From contig OY969110.1 of NCBI GenBank assembly GCA_963697995.1, positions 1,302,001-1,366,000 of the forward strand: 64,000 bases of DNA. Direction: 5' to 3'. A program made the translations under genes and the position numbers. The stretch is from MFD00082-c5 sp963697995. GTDB lineage: Bacteria; Chlamydiota; Chlamydiia; Chlamydiales; JAJFMB01. The notes under the pieces were generated by a model. That model saw only the letters and a program-made list of their open reading frames with translations, did no database searches and had not been told where the DNA came from. Positions 1 through 7,133 of this stretch are shown piece by piece (the stretch's first letter is position 1; every line of letters begins with the position of its first letter).

Positions 1-1
1 G

Positions 2-493
2 AAAACGATAAAAGTGGGATATGATTTAAGTTCTGGATTTGTGGGAACTAAGCTTACTCAAGAGACGTTTGAGTGCACAAACTTTGATAAGCTATTAGCC
101 TTTTTTAGCGATGGAACTTACCGGGTGATCAATATCCCTGAGAAGCAGTATTTGCCAAAAAATGGAGCGAGTTTGATTCACGTGCATGTGGCAGATAAGG
201 CCACAATCATGAGCGTTGTTTCAAAAGAAATTAAGACAAATATCGCCTTTGCTAAACGGTTTGTTGTCGATAAATTTATTTTAGATAAAGAGTACCGCTT
301 TTTTGAAGAGGGGCATCAACTCGAGTTTATTTCGAGCAAGCCCGATGTGGCACTCGTTTTAAATCTAGTGCCGAAAGTGGGGCAGAAGTTGTCTAAAATC
401 GAGTTTCATATGAATGACGTTTTAGTGAAGGGCGTAAGTGCAAAGGGGATTCGGATGACCTCTCGCCAAGTAAAAAAGGTGGTCCCAAAATAG
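2..493 (+). CDS. parC: DNA topoisomerase IV subunit A, C-terminal part (5' end outside window)
   Basis: The frame is open to the left edge, so only the last ~163 codons are present; a GTG at 14 is an internal codon, not a start. The pattern (GYDL..GFVGTKL, F.DGTYRVI, FAKRFVVDKFILDKEYRFF, and a final VKGVSAKGIRMTSRQVKKV) is that of the C-terminal domain of the shorter, ParC-like type II topoisomerase A subunits of Chlamydiae and Bacteroidetes. The protein would bind and wrap DNA next to the catalytic core, which is not seen here. The next gene (recX) follows after 23 nt or overlaps if it starts upstream. The rluD-kdsA neighbourhood matches the place of the second gyrA-type gene in Chlamydia, as I recall it. 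A gyrase A tail is the alternative. Confidence 0.8.
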   Translation, partial: KTIKVGYDLSSGFVGTKLTQETFECTNFDKLLAFFSDGTYRVINIPEKQYLPKNGASLIHVHVADKATIMSVVSKEIKTNIAFAKRFVVDKFILDKEYRFFEEGHQLEFISSKPDVALVLNLVPKVGQKLSKIEFHMNDVLVKGVSAKGIRMTSRQVKKVVPK

Positions 494-516
494 AGTCGTT
501 AAAGAGAGCTAAAAGT

Positions 517-915
517 TTGGCCCTTCAAAAACTTTCAAGGCAACCCCTTTCAGTGCATCAACTAAGAGAGAGGCTTTTAAAGGCTGAAATTGAAGATGAG
601 ATTATCGATGAAGTGGTAGGGGAGCTTCTTTCTTTGGGTTACTTAGACGATGAGGCCTTCGCATTGAGCGTTGTAAGATCAGAGATGAGAAAAAAAAAGA
701 GCACTTTTCAAGCGTTTTTAAAGCTTAAAAGTTACGGGATTGAAGAGGGGCTTGCGAAAAGAATCATTTCTGAAAATTATGAAGAGAAAGAGGGATTAAA
801 AGCTCTTGTCGAAAAAGGAAAAAGATTAAATCGGCCGGTTGAAAAGTTGATCCCCTCTCTTATGCGAAAAGGGTATCTCTACGAAGATATTGTGAATATG
901 ATTTCTATCAATTAG
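517..915 (+). CDS. recX: RecX family regulatory protein
   Basis: RecX-type proteins are small, all-helical modulators that bind the RecA filament. This 132-residue frame begins ALQKLSRQPLSVHQLRERL and continues with EIIDEVVGELLSLGYLDDEAFA, the usual first RecX helical module. It then has SYGIEEGLAKRII and a C-terminal third module (KLIPSLMRKGYLYEDI). The indicated start is TTG. The frame stays open upstream into the parC end with another RecX-like stretch (SLKRAKS), so the true start may lie a few codons earlier and overlap parC. The 3' end overlaps the convergent FAD gene by 8 bp. Family assignment is good; the exact N-terminus is not. Confidence 0.75.
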   Translation: MALQKLSRQPLSVHQLRERLLKAEIEDEIIDEVVGELLSLGYLDDEAFALSVVRSEMRKKKSTFQAFLKLKSYGIEEGLAKRIISENYEEKEGLKALVEKGKRLNRPVEKLIPSLMRKGYLYEDIVNMISIN

Positions 916-2185
916 GTTGTTGTTCAAGAGTGTAATTAGTTAATTTTACGGGAGTGTAAGGGGGAGCTTCCTCTAAAAAGTCTTTATAGATCGCCTCTGC
1001 ACAAAGACGCCCTATTTTTAGAGCTCCGTTGATAGAGGCTTCACCGACAAGCTCGTTGCAAACGTAAATATTGGGGTTTTTGGCTAGGCGACACTCTTTT
1101 ATTTCTTGAGGTTTTTCTTGTCTCGGTAGTGCATGAGGGATTTGGTACATCCTTAAAAATTCAAGCCCCTCTTTGATTGCAAACCAGCGACAAATCTGTT
1201 CTCGCACCTTTAACACAAGATGGTCGTCCCCTTGGAAGGTTGAATCGACTACTGTGGCACTGATCAAGTGCTTGTTTGATGGGGAAACAGTCTCATCGAT
1301 TAAATTGATAAAGCTGAGATTATTGATCGGCCCCCCTTCCCCATTTAGGTAAAGAAAAGGCTCCGGCGTGAGTTCTTTTTTGTCTAAAGAAAAATAGATG
1401 TTTGTTACAGAACAGCTCTTCGGAATCTCAATATTTCCAATAAGTTTTTTTAAATCAGGGGCATCTGTGGCGATTGCGATTTTATCAGCCCCAAGAAGAT
1501 GCCCCGATTCTAAAAGGACTGTTCTGTGGTTAATGTTTAAGACGTGCGATTTTAAATAAATATCTGTCTCTTTCAATTTTTTGACCAAAGCTTTTGGAAC
1601 AGTTTGCATCCCACCTTGCGGTAGATACGCATAACCTAGTGTAAATTGTTTTAAAATACCTAGAGCGATAGAGGAGTGGGTTTTAAGAGAGGTGTCGAGG
1701 AAAATCCCCGATAGGAAGGGGATTAAAAAATTGTCTACGAAGGGTTTTGAGAGTTGTAAGTTTTCGATAAGCTCTTTTATCGTTTCATCTGGTGGTTTTT
1801 GAAAGAGAAACGATTGTTTAAAAAAAAAGAGAGCTAATTTACTAAAGTCAGAGGCAAAGAGGGGGTGGAAGGTGAACTGTTTTAAGGGATTTGAGATTTT
1901 GACAAAGGTGTTATTTAGCCGAATGAGGGCACCTGATGGATAGTATTTTTTTGGACTGAGTTCATTTTGAGAGAAGAGGTGATTGACCTCCTCATAGCCA
2001 GATAGGAGGACCTGAAAGCCCCGATCGAGGGTAAATCCATCGATAAAATCTGTCCTGATCCTGCCCCCGATAGCGCTGGCCCTATCGGTAATAATCGGGT
2101 GTATTCCCTTTTTTTCGAGATGAAACGCAAGACTTAAACCTGAAAGTCCTGCCCCTATGATAAGAACTTGTTTTTTTTGTTTCAT
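908..2185 (-). CDS. FAD-dependent amine oxidase / protoporphyrinogen oxidase-like protein
   Basis: A 425-residue flavoprotein. Residues 7-36 form a dinucleotide-binding fold (VLIIGAGLSGLSLAFHLEKKG, with an acidic residue ending the second strand). The second signature GGRIRTDFIDGFTLDRGFQV follows at about 41-60. Near the C-terminus NELVGEASINGALKIGRLCAEAI closes the FAD site. This is the layout of the amine oxidase / phytoene desaturase / HemG-HemY superfamily. The substrate cannot be told from sequence; protoporphyrinogen oxidase-like or carotenoid desaturase-like reactions are both possible. The gene stands alone on the reverse strand, convergent with recX and divergent from the small-protein operon at 2290. 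The ATG at 2185 lies a few codons ahead of the Rossmann strand, as expected. Confidence 0.8.
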   Translation of the reverse strand: MKQKKQVLIIGAGLSGLSLAFHLEKKGIHPIITDRASAIGGRIRTDFIDGFTLDRGFQVLLSGYEEVNHLFSQNELSPKKYYPSGALIRLNNTFVKISNPLKQFTFHPLFASDFSKLALFFFKQSFLFQKPPDETIKELIENLQLSKPFVDNFLIPFLSGIFLDTSLKTHSSIALGILKQFTLGYAYLPQGGMQTVPKALVKKLKETDIYLKSHVLNINHRTVLLESGHLLGADKIAIATDAPDLKKLIGNIEIPKSCSVTNIYFSLDKKELTPEPFLYLNGEGGPINNLSFINLIDETVSPSNKHLISATVVDSTFQGDDHLVLKVREQICRWFAIKEGLEFLRMYQIPHALPRQEKPQEIKECRLAKNPNIYVCNELVGEASINGALKIGRLCAEAIYKDFLEEAPPYTPVKLTNYTLEQQPN

Positions 2186-2289
2186 AACGCCTTTTTACAG
2201 AGTAATAACTTGTCAATATTAAACGCAAGCCAAGACTTTTATTCCAATTTTTGGTAGAATAACCCTTTAAAAAAAACGAAGAGGGTCTT

Positions 2290-2526
2290 ATGCCGGAAGT
2301 TTCGAGTGTGACTAGCGCAAGTGTAAATGGATCGGTTCCTTTGGTGGATAGAGATGAGCCTTTGGATTTTGACACAACCTTTATATCAACCCCTGAAGAT
2401 GTCAAAAATTTCTCAGAGGAGCTTTATCGGATGATGATGGAGGGGATTGCATCAAATATTGTTTGCGAAATGCGCTCTTCTCAAGAAAGAATAAAGAAAA
2501 TGATGAGGGAAGCTCGTTATAATTAA
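2290..2526 (+). CDS. Small conserved chlamydial-type protein, paralogue 1
   Basis: A 78-residue protein of unknown function with an ATG start. The N-terminal half is low in structure and rich in S, V, D and T. The C-terminal half is helical and contains MMMEGIASNIVCEMRSSQ, which aligns without gaps to MMQGIASGIISQMQDGQ in the next gene. The two are therefore tandem paralogues, sharing MM.GIAS.I...M...Q..I..M. A candidate -10 element TAGAAT (2255-2260) lies upstream. In Chlamydia a small protein of unknown function occupies this place before the rluD-type gene (my recollection, CT659). A secreted or type III-associated role is possible because of size and helicity, but nothing in the sequence proves it. 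Confidence 0.65.
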   Translation: MPEVSSVTSASVNGSVPLVDRDEPLDFDTTFISTPEDVKNFSEELYRMMMEGIASNIVCEMRSSQERIKKMMREARYN

Positions 2527-2534
2527 TAAAAAGT

Positions 2535-2576
2535 TATAAGTATACTTATATTAATTTACTATGATATAATCATAGT
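2535..2576 (+). promoter_or_regulatory. Two adjacent palindromes around a perfect -10 hexamer
   Basis: Positions 2535-2550 form a perfect 16-bp palindrome (TATAAGTATACTTATA). Positions 2558-2576 form an 8-bp inverted repeat with a 3-nt spacer (ACTATGAT-ATA-ATCATAGT) that contains a consensus TATAAT at 2565-2570. They lie between the two small paralogous genes, 23 nt ahead of the second one. The arrangement suggests a separate promoter for the second gene and rluD, covered by operator-like sites for a dimeric regulator. No regulator is encoded nearby, and no good -35 is visible. The role is inferred from symmetry alone. Confidence 0.45.
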
Positions 2577-2598
2577 ATGAAGAGTATGGGGGTAGAGT

Positions 2599-2880
2599 AT
2601 GACAGCACCTACTAATCCGGTTACCACACCAGTTACTGGGCCCACTGCACCTGCAGGTGGGACAAATCCGGTGCCTAATGGCTCAGGAAGCGATCCAGGT
2701 TACTCGATGAGCACAACGGTGACGAGTTTAGCTGAGCTGCAAAAGGTGGCTCCTAAAGTCTACAATGGGATGATGCAAGGGATAGCTTCAGGAATTATTA
2801 GTCAGATGCAAGATGGACAGGATAAAATCCATCAGATGAACATTTTAGCAGAGCAAGATCTAGAGGATGAGCTTGAGTAG
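2599..2880 (+). CDS. Small conserved chlamydial-type protein, paralogue 2
   Basis: A 93-residue protein of unknown function. The first ~35 residues are a disordered linker rich in P, T, G and N (repeated PT, TNPV and GTNPVPNG). The C-terminal ~50 residues are helical and carry MMQGIASGIISQMQDGQDKI, the motif shared with the preceding 78-residue protein. The extreme C-terminus is acidic (LAEQDLEDELE). The start is ATG with a G-rich ribosome site (GGGGGTAGAG) 4 nt away. rluD begins 10 nt after the stop, so the pair are co-transcribed. There is no signal peptide. A disordered N-terminus plus a helix is seen in many type III substrates, but that is only compatible with, not evidence for, secretion. 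Confidence 0.65.
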   Translation: MTAPTNPVTTPVTGPTAPAGGTNPVPNGSGSDPGYSMSTTVTSLAELQKVAPKVYNGMMQGIASGIISQMQDGQDKIHQMNILAEQDLEDELE

Positions 2881-2890
2881 GGAATTGTAA

Positions 2891-3799
2891 GTGGAATCTT
2901 GTGAAATTTTAAGTGTGGACTCTTCAAGTCAGGGCGCACGTCTTGATCAATTCTTAACAAAACATTTTTTGGGCAAACAGTCTCGCACCTATTTTCAGTA
3001 TTTGATTGAAGAGGGGTGTGTGCTTCTCAATGGAAAAGGGGTCAAAAAAAGAGTAGAGGTTCAAGAGGGGGATGAAATTGAGGTTCATTTTCGTTTAACA
3101 CCAGAACTCTCTCTTGAGCCAGAAAACATTCCATTAGATATTATATACGAAGATGAGCATCTTCTTGTGATCAATAAAGGGGCGGGATTAGTCGTGCATC
3201 CGGCGGTGGGGCACTGGAGTGGTACTTTGGTGAACGCTCTTCTTTACCACTGCAAGAGTTTAGGGGGAGATTCTAATTTAAGACCTGGGATTGTGCACCG
3301 TTTAGATAAGGACACGACAGGGGTTTTAATTGTTGCAAAGAGTCATGAAGCTCATAGGGGTTTAATCGAGAGTTTTGCTAATCGTGCGATTAAAAAAGAG
3401 TATTTGGCTATTTGTCTTGGAAACCCACCACAAGGGGTGATTTCAGAGCCCATAGGGCGTCATCCTATTAAGCGGAAGGAAATGGCAGTTGTGGAGGGGG
3501 GAAGAGAGGCGATTAGCGTTGTCGAAACTTTGAAGTTTAATGATAAAATATCTTTGGTGAAAGTGGGATTAGTGACCGGAAGAACGCATCAAATACGGGT
3601 TCATCTCTCTTTTAAGGGGGCTCCTATTTTGGGAGATTCAGTTTACGGATCGCTTTCATCTAATAAAAAATTTAATATATCAAGACCTCTTCTTCACTCT
3701 CTATTTTTAAGCTTAAAACACCCTATAAGTAGGGAAGTTTTAGAGTTTAAAGCGTCTATACCCAATGAGATGCAACAGGTGATTGATACCCATTTTTGA
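2891..3799 (+). CDS. rluD: RluD-family 23S rRNA pseudouridine synthase
   Basis: It converts specific uridines in structured RNA (23S helix 69 for RluD) to pseudouridine in the cytoplasm. The 302-residue protein has an N-terminal S4 RNA-binding domain (RLDQFLTKHF...YFQYLIEEGCVLLNGK, about 15-75). The catalytic domain carries PLDIIYEDEHLLVINKGAGLVVHP, the active-site loop GIVHRLDKDTTGVLIVAK with the catalytic Asp, and RTHQIRVHLSFKGAPILGD. Length is normal for RluC/RluD. The start is GTG, 10 nt after the preceding small gene, so they form one operon. RluC or RluB-type specificity cannot be excluded, but S4 plus this motif set and the chlamydial gene order favour RluD. Confidence 0.9.
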   Translation: MESCEILSVDSSSQGARLDQFLTKHFLGKQSRTYFQYLIEEGCVLLNGKGVKKRVEVQEGDEIEVHFRLTPELSLEPENIPLDIIYEDEHLLVINKGAGLVVHPAVGHWSGTLVNALLYHCKSLGGDSNLRPGIVHRLDKDTTGVLIVAKSHEAHRGLIESFANRAIKKEYLAICLGNPPQGVISEPIGRHPIKRKEMAVVEGGREAISVVETLKFNDKISLVKVGLVTGRTHQIRVHLSFKGAPILGDSVYGSLSSNKKFNISRPLLHSLFLSLKHPISREVLEFKASIPNEMQQVIDTHF

Positions 3800-3966
3800 A
3801 AATTATTTTGGTGCAGATTTTTTTTTGTAGAATAATATCGTTTAATCACCTATCATGCGGCTAAAGGACTTAATGGTAAGGGAATTCCGGATAATCGTTT
3901 TTCGTTAAGGTCTTAAGAAACAAAAAGAAAAAAATTGAAGAGAATGTGCTATTTGAGGGCCGAAAC

Positions 3967-4221
3967 ATGAAAGAATTTGTGGCGTATATTGTTAAAAATT
4001 TAGTGGACAATCCAGATAAAGTGAAGATCAATGAAGTTGGGGGAACTCAGACTCTAATAATCGAGCTTTCAGTGGAGAAGTCAGACATTGGGAAGATTAT
4101 TGGAAAAAAGGGTAAGACGATTAATGCAATTCGTACACTTTTGATGTCAGTTGCAAGCCGCAATGGGATCCGCGTGAACCTCGAGATTTTGGAAGAGGGC
4201 GGACATCACGTCGAAGCTTAA
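3967..4221 (+). CDS. khpA: KH-domain RNA-binding protein (KhpA-like), copy 1
   Basis: A single KH domain of 84 residues: MKEFVAYIVKNLVDNPDKVK, then a strand (TLIIELSVEKSDIGKIIGKKGKTINAIRTLL) with the GxxG loop IGKKGK, and a final helix-strand. KhpA proteins bind RNA, often with KhpB, and affect division and small-RNA biology in other bacteria. I choose the ATG at 3967 over an upstream GTG (3946). It has a good ribosome site (GAGGG, ~8 nt upstream), and the paralogue at 13026 starts with the same MKEF. A 167-nt leader with several TAGAAT/TAATAT-like -10 candidates precedes it, and a strong terminator follows at 4241, so it is probably monocistronic. Confidence 0.88.
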   Translation: MKEFVAYIVKNLVDNPDKVKINEVGGTQTLIIELSVEKSDIGKIIGKKGKTINAIRTLLMSVASRNGIRVNLEILEEGGHHVEA

Positions 4222-4240
4222 AAGAATTTTCTTAAGAGAA

Positions 4241-4277
4241 ACCTCAAGAATCATCAGATCTTGAGGTTTTTTTTTTA
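4241..4277 (+). terminator. Rho-independent terminator after the KH gene
   Basis: A perfect stem ACCTCAAGA (4241-4249) / TCTTGAGGT (4259-4267) with a 9-nt loop is followed directly by a run of about ten T. It begins 20 nt after the khpA stop codon. This is the best canonical terminator in the window. Confidence 0.9.
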
Positions 4278-4400
4278 TCTTATTTTATTTTTTTACTACA
4301 GATAAGTTGGAGATAGGGGGGTACGGGCAGGCACGGCAAGGGTTATTTTCTAATCGGAAAAGAGTAAATTTATTCGGGCAAGGGCATGGGCACGGGCAGG

Positions 4401-4765
4401 GTAAGCGTCAAACGAGGCCATGTATTAAAAACCGCGAAGCGGTTGCCGGAGGGGGTAAAGGGGGAACCGCGCAGGGGTTCCCCCCTTTAAAGATGCTTTA
4501 AGTTATAAACATCGAAGAACAAACTATAATCTCGAATCATCTTGATCAATTGTAATGATTCCATCTAAGCGGGGGAACCCCTGCACGGTTCCCCCCTTTA
4601 AAGATGCTTTAAGTTGTAAACATCGAAGAACAAACTATAATCTCGAATCTTCTTGATCAATTGTAATGATTCCATCTAAGCGGGGGAACCCCTGCGCGGT
4701 TCCCCCTTTACCCCCTCCGGCAACCGCTTCGCGGTTTTTAATACATGGTCTCGTTTGACGCTTAC
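4401..4765. repeat. Fold-back element A (84-bp inverted arms, duplicated spacer)
   Basis: The left arm starts GTAAGCGTCAAACGAGGCCA and the right arm ends with its reverse complement at 4765; about 84 bp pair with one mismatch. Each arm itself contains hairpins: AACCGC-gaa-GCGGTT and GGGGGAACC...GGTTCCCCC. Between the arms lies a 111-bp spacer (ATGCTTTAAGTTATAAACAT and onward) present twice in tandem, the copies starting AGTTATAAAC at 4501 and AGTTGTAAAC at 4612. The element is flanked by AGG on both sides and interrupts a GGGCAN linker of the minisatellite. It has no coding capacity, so it would be non-autonomous if mobile. Confidence 0.85.
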
Positions 4766-5181
4766 AGGGCATGGGCACGGGTAGGGGCAAGGGTTATTTT
4801 CTAATCGGAAAAGAGTAAATTTATTCGGGCAAGGGCATGGGCACGGGCAAGGGTTGTTTACTAATCGGAAAAGAGTGAATTTATTCGGGCAAGGGCATGG
4901 GCATGGGCAAGGGCAAGGGCAAGGGCAAGGGTTATTTACTAATCGGAAAAGAGTAAATTTATTCGGGCAAGGGCATGGGCAAGGGCAAGTGCAAGGGTTG
5001 TTTACTAATCGGAAAAGAGTAAATTTATTCGGGCAAGGGCATGGGCACGGGCAAGTGCAAGGGTTATTTCCTAATCGGAAAAGAGTAAAATTATTCGGGC
5101 ATGGGCACGGGCAAGTGCAAGGGTTGTTTACTAATCGGAAAAGAGTAAATTTATTCGGGCAAGGGCATGGGCACGGGCAGG

Positions 5182-5435
5182 GTAAGCGTCAAACGAGGCC
5201 ATGTATTAAAAACCGCGAAGCGGTTGCCGGAGGGGGTAAAGGGGGAACCGCGCAGGGGTTCCCCCCTTTAAAGATGCTTTAAGTTATAAACATCGAAGAA
5301 CAAACTATAATCTCGAATCATCTTGATCAATTGTAATGATTCCATCTAAGCGGGGGAACCCCTGCGCGGTTCCCCCTTTACCCCCTCCGGCAACCGCTTC
5401 GCGGTTTTTAATACATGGTCTCGTTTGACGCTTAC
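5182..5435. repeat. Fold-back element B (single-spacer copy of element A)
   Basis: This is nearly identical to element A at 4401-4765 but has one spacer copy, so it is exactly 111 bp shorter (254 against 365 bp). It has the same end sequences, the same internal hairpins and the same AGG flanks. The minisatellite sequence on both sides is also the same as around A (GGGCATGGGCACGGGCAGG before, AGGGCATGGGCACGGGTAGG after). That points to duplication of a larger block by recombination rather than two independent insertions. Confidence 0.85.
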
Positions 5436-5963
5436 AGGGCATGGGCACGGGTAGGGGCAAGGGTTATTTTCTAATCGGAAAAGAGTAAATTTATTCGGCA
5501 GGGGCAAGGGTTATTTCCTAATCGGAAAAGAGTAAAATTATTCGGGCATGGGCAAGGGCAAGGGTTGTTTACTAATCGGAAAAGAGTGAATTTATTCGGG
5601 CAAGGGCATGGGCAGGGGCAAGGGTTATTTCCTAATCGGAAAAGAGTAAATTTATTCGGGCAAAGGCATGGGCAAGGGCAAGGGTTATTTTCTAATCGGA
5701 AAAGGGTAAATTTATTCGGGCAAAGGCATGGGCAAGGGCAAGGGTTGTTTACTAATCGGAAAAGAGTAAAATTATTCGGCAGGGGCAAGGGTTGTTTACT
5801 AATCGGAAAAGAGTGAATTTATTCGGGCAAGGGCATGGGTACGGGCAGGGGCAAGGGTTATTTACTAATCGGAAAAGAGTAAAATTATTCGGGGATAGGT
5901 TTTTGGCAGGCAGAAAGGGGGGGCAACCTTTAGGAGGGGGTTTTTTTGATGAAGTTTTTTTTA

Positions 5964-6009
5964 TTTTGCGGTGAGGCAGTGTAAATAAAACACACGCCTC
6001 ACCGCAAAA
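5964..6009. other. Perfect 14-bp inverted repeat between minisatellite and tRNA-Arg
   Basis: TTTTGCGGTGAGGC (5964-5977) is exactly complementary to GCCTCACCGCAAAA (5996-6009), with an 18-nt loop holding a further GTGT/ACAC pairing. It lies 22 nt beyond the 3' end of the reverse-strand tRNA gene. In either direction the stem is followed by A-rich rather than T-rich sequence, so it is not a standard intrinsic terminator. It could act in tRNA 3' processing or as a rho-independent-like stop on the tRNA transcript together with the T-run at 6024-6031. Confidence 0.6.
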
Positions 6010-6031
6010 GAAAAGAAAATTCACAAAAAAA

Positions 6032-6104
6032 CGGACTGAGCAGGATTCGAACCTGCGACCACCCGCTTAGAAGGCGGGTGCTCTATCCACTGAGCTATCA
6101 GTCC
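6032..6104 (-). tRNA. tRNA-Arg (anticodon UCU)
   Basis: The reverse strand folds into a complete cloverleaf of 73 nt. Acceptor GGACTGA/TCAGTCC with discriminator G; D arm GCTC...GAGC; anticodon stem CCCGC/GCGGG with loop CTTCTAA, giving anticodon TCT; T arm GCAGG-TTCGAAT-CCTGC. CCA is not encoded; a T-run follows the discriminator. It reads AGA codons and lies divergent to kdsA. A tRNA-Arg next to kdsA also occurs in Chlamydia as I recall. Confidence 0.95.
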
Positions 6105-6302
6105 ACAATCGATTAGAGCCTATCCAAGCGAACTCGGCTATTCCCTGCTGATATCCAGACATTCTAGCTGAAATCATAACTATTTTGCAATCGGTAATCC
6201 TCTTACTAAATCAGATTTTTTTCCAAAAACATAAAATGTGCCACGAAAATGAAAAAACAGGTAGAATAGTTCTTACCAAACAGAAGGTCAAAAAAAAATT
6301 TC
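6105..6302. other. Divergent region between tRNA-Arg and kdsA
   Basis: 198 bp that must hold both promoters. TAGAAT at 6262-6267 is the likely -10 for kdsA; the matching -35 is weak. For the tRNA no hexamer is convincing. Nothing else is seen. Confidence 0.4.
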
Positions 6303-7133
6303 ATGTCCAGTATTCAAATCGGTTCTTATATCGTCGATAAAAAACACCCCTTCACACTCATCTTGGGACCTTGCGTTATGGAAAGTGAAGAGCTCTGTTT
6401 TGAAGTTGCTGAAACTCTCCTTCCTTTATGTAAAAAATTTAATTTTCAAATGATTTTTAAAGCAAGTTACGATAAGGCTAATCGCTCCTCAAATGAAAGT
6501 TATAGAGGTCCTGGAATTCAAAAAGGGTTAAAAATTCTATCAAACATAAAGGATAAATTCTCCATTCCCGTTACCACCGATGTTCACTCTGTTGAAGAGG
6601 CAAAAGAGGTGGGAGGTGTGGTCGACCTTCTTCAAATCCCGGCGTTTCTTTGCAGGCAAACAGATCTTCTCTTAGAAGCCGCTAAGGCCTGTCCAGCTGT
6701 CAGTGTCAAAAAAGGGCAGTTTATGGCCCCTTGGGATATGGGCAATGTCGTCGATAAATTAAGCTCTCAAGGGTGTAAAAATATTCTTTTGATCGAAAGG
6801 GGCACCTCTTTTGGGTATCAGAATTTGGTGAGTGATTTTAGAAGTATCCCTATGATGAAAAAATTTAAAACACCTGTTTGTTACGATGCGACCCACTCGT
6901 TGCAGCTACCCGGAGGTCTTGGGACCACAACAGGTGGGCAAAGAGAGTTTCTTCCCGAGCTTTCTCGCGCAAGTTTAGTCGCAGGGGCTGATGCGTTATT
7001 TGTTGAAACACATCCCGATCCGAAAATGGCCAAGAGCGATGCTGCCACACAAGTGCCTTTAAGGCAGATGGAGTCTTTATTGAGATCTTGGGCCTCATTA
7101 GTCGAGGTAAGAAAAACTTGGGAGGATGTGTGA
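6303..7133 (+). CDS. kdsA: 3-deoxy-D-manno-octulosonate 8-phosphate synthase
   Basis: It condenses phosphoenolpyruvate with arabinose 5-phosphate to give Kdo-8-phosphate, the first step to the Kdo of chlamydial LPS. All family hallmarks are visible in 276 residues: LILGPCVMES near the N-terminus, FKASYDKANRSS and SYRGPGI, a VTTDVH strand, DLLQIPAFLCRQTDLL, VKKGQFMAPWDM, RGTSFGYQNLVSDFRSIP, the conserved ATHSLQLPGG, and FVETHPDPKMAKSDA. The first Cys and the DPKMAKSD loop fit the metal-binding residues of metal-dependent KdsA. A TAGAAT -10 candidate is at 6262-6267; there is no clear ribosome site. The gene overlaps lptC by 4 nt and starts an LPS operon. Confidence 0.97.
   Translation: MSSIQIGSYIVDKKHPFTLILGPCVMESEELCFEVAETLLPLCKKFNFQMIFKASYDKANRSSNESYRGPGIQKGLKILSNIKDKFSIPVTTDVHSVEEAKEVGGVVDLLQIPAFLCRQTDLLLEAAKACPAVSVKKGQFMAPWDMGNVVDKLSSQGCKNILLIERGTSFGYQNLVSDFRSIPMMKKFKTPVCYDATHSLQLPGGLGTTTGGQREFLPELSRASLVAGADALFVETHPDPKMAKSDAATQVPLRQMESLLRSWASLVEVRKTWEDV

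Larger units (their letters stand above)
4340..5890. repeat. Minisatellite: 15 copies of a 36-bp core joined by GGGCAN hexamers
   Basis: A 36-bp core (GGGTTATTTACTAATCGG continuing AAAAGAGTAAATTTATTC, with small variants) occurs at 4340, 4791, 4851, 4929, 4995, 5061, 5121, 5461, 5508, 5562, 5622, 5682, 5742, 5789 and 5855. Cores are joined by variable numbers of hexamers GGGCAA, GGGCAT, GGGCAC and GGGCAG. The linkers have the form G3N3G3N3G3N3G3, the textbook G-quadruplex pattern, on the + strand; the longest run (after the core at 4851) has about nine G-tracts. The core has a weak hairpin (TTTACT/AGTAAA). Two fold-back elements interrupt the array. I see no credible gene from 4280 to 6030. 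Confidence 0.9.

Noticed and set aside
1915..2405. Reverse frames overlapping the FAD oxidase start and the small-protein gene
   Set aside because: Both are shadows of well-supported genes and have improbable amino-acid composition.
4340..5890. CRISPR array
   Set aside because: Spacing is variable, spacers are simple GGGCAN repeats rather than unique sequences, and no cas genes are in the window.
4307..6024. Several open frames of 60-142 codons on both strands with G-Q-G-H-G or C-P-C-P repeats
   Set aside because: They are translations of the minisatellite, whose unit is a multiple of 3 bp. Several frames on both strands are open at once, none has a real domain, and most lack a ribosome site.
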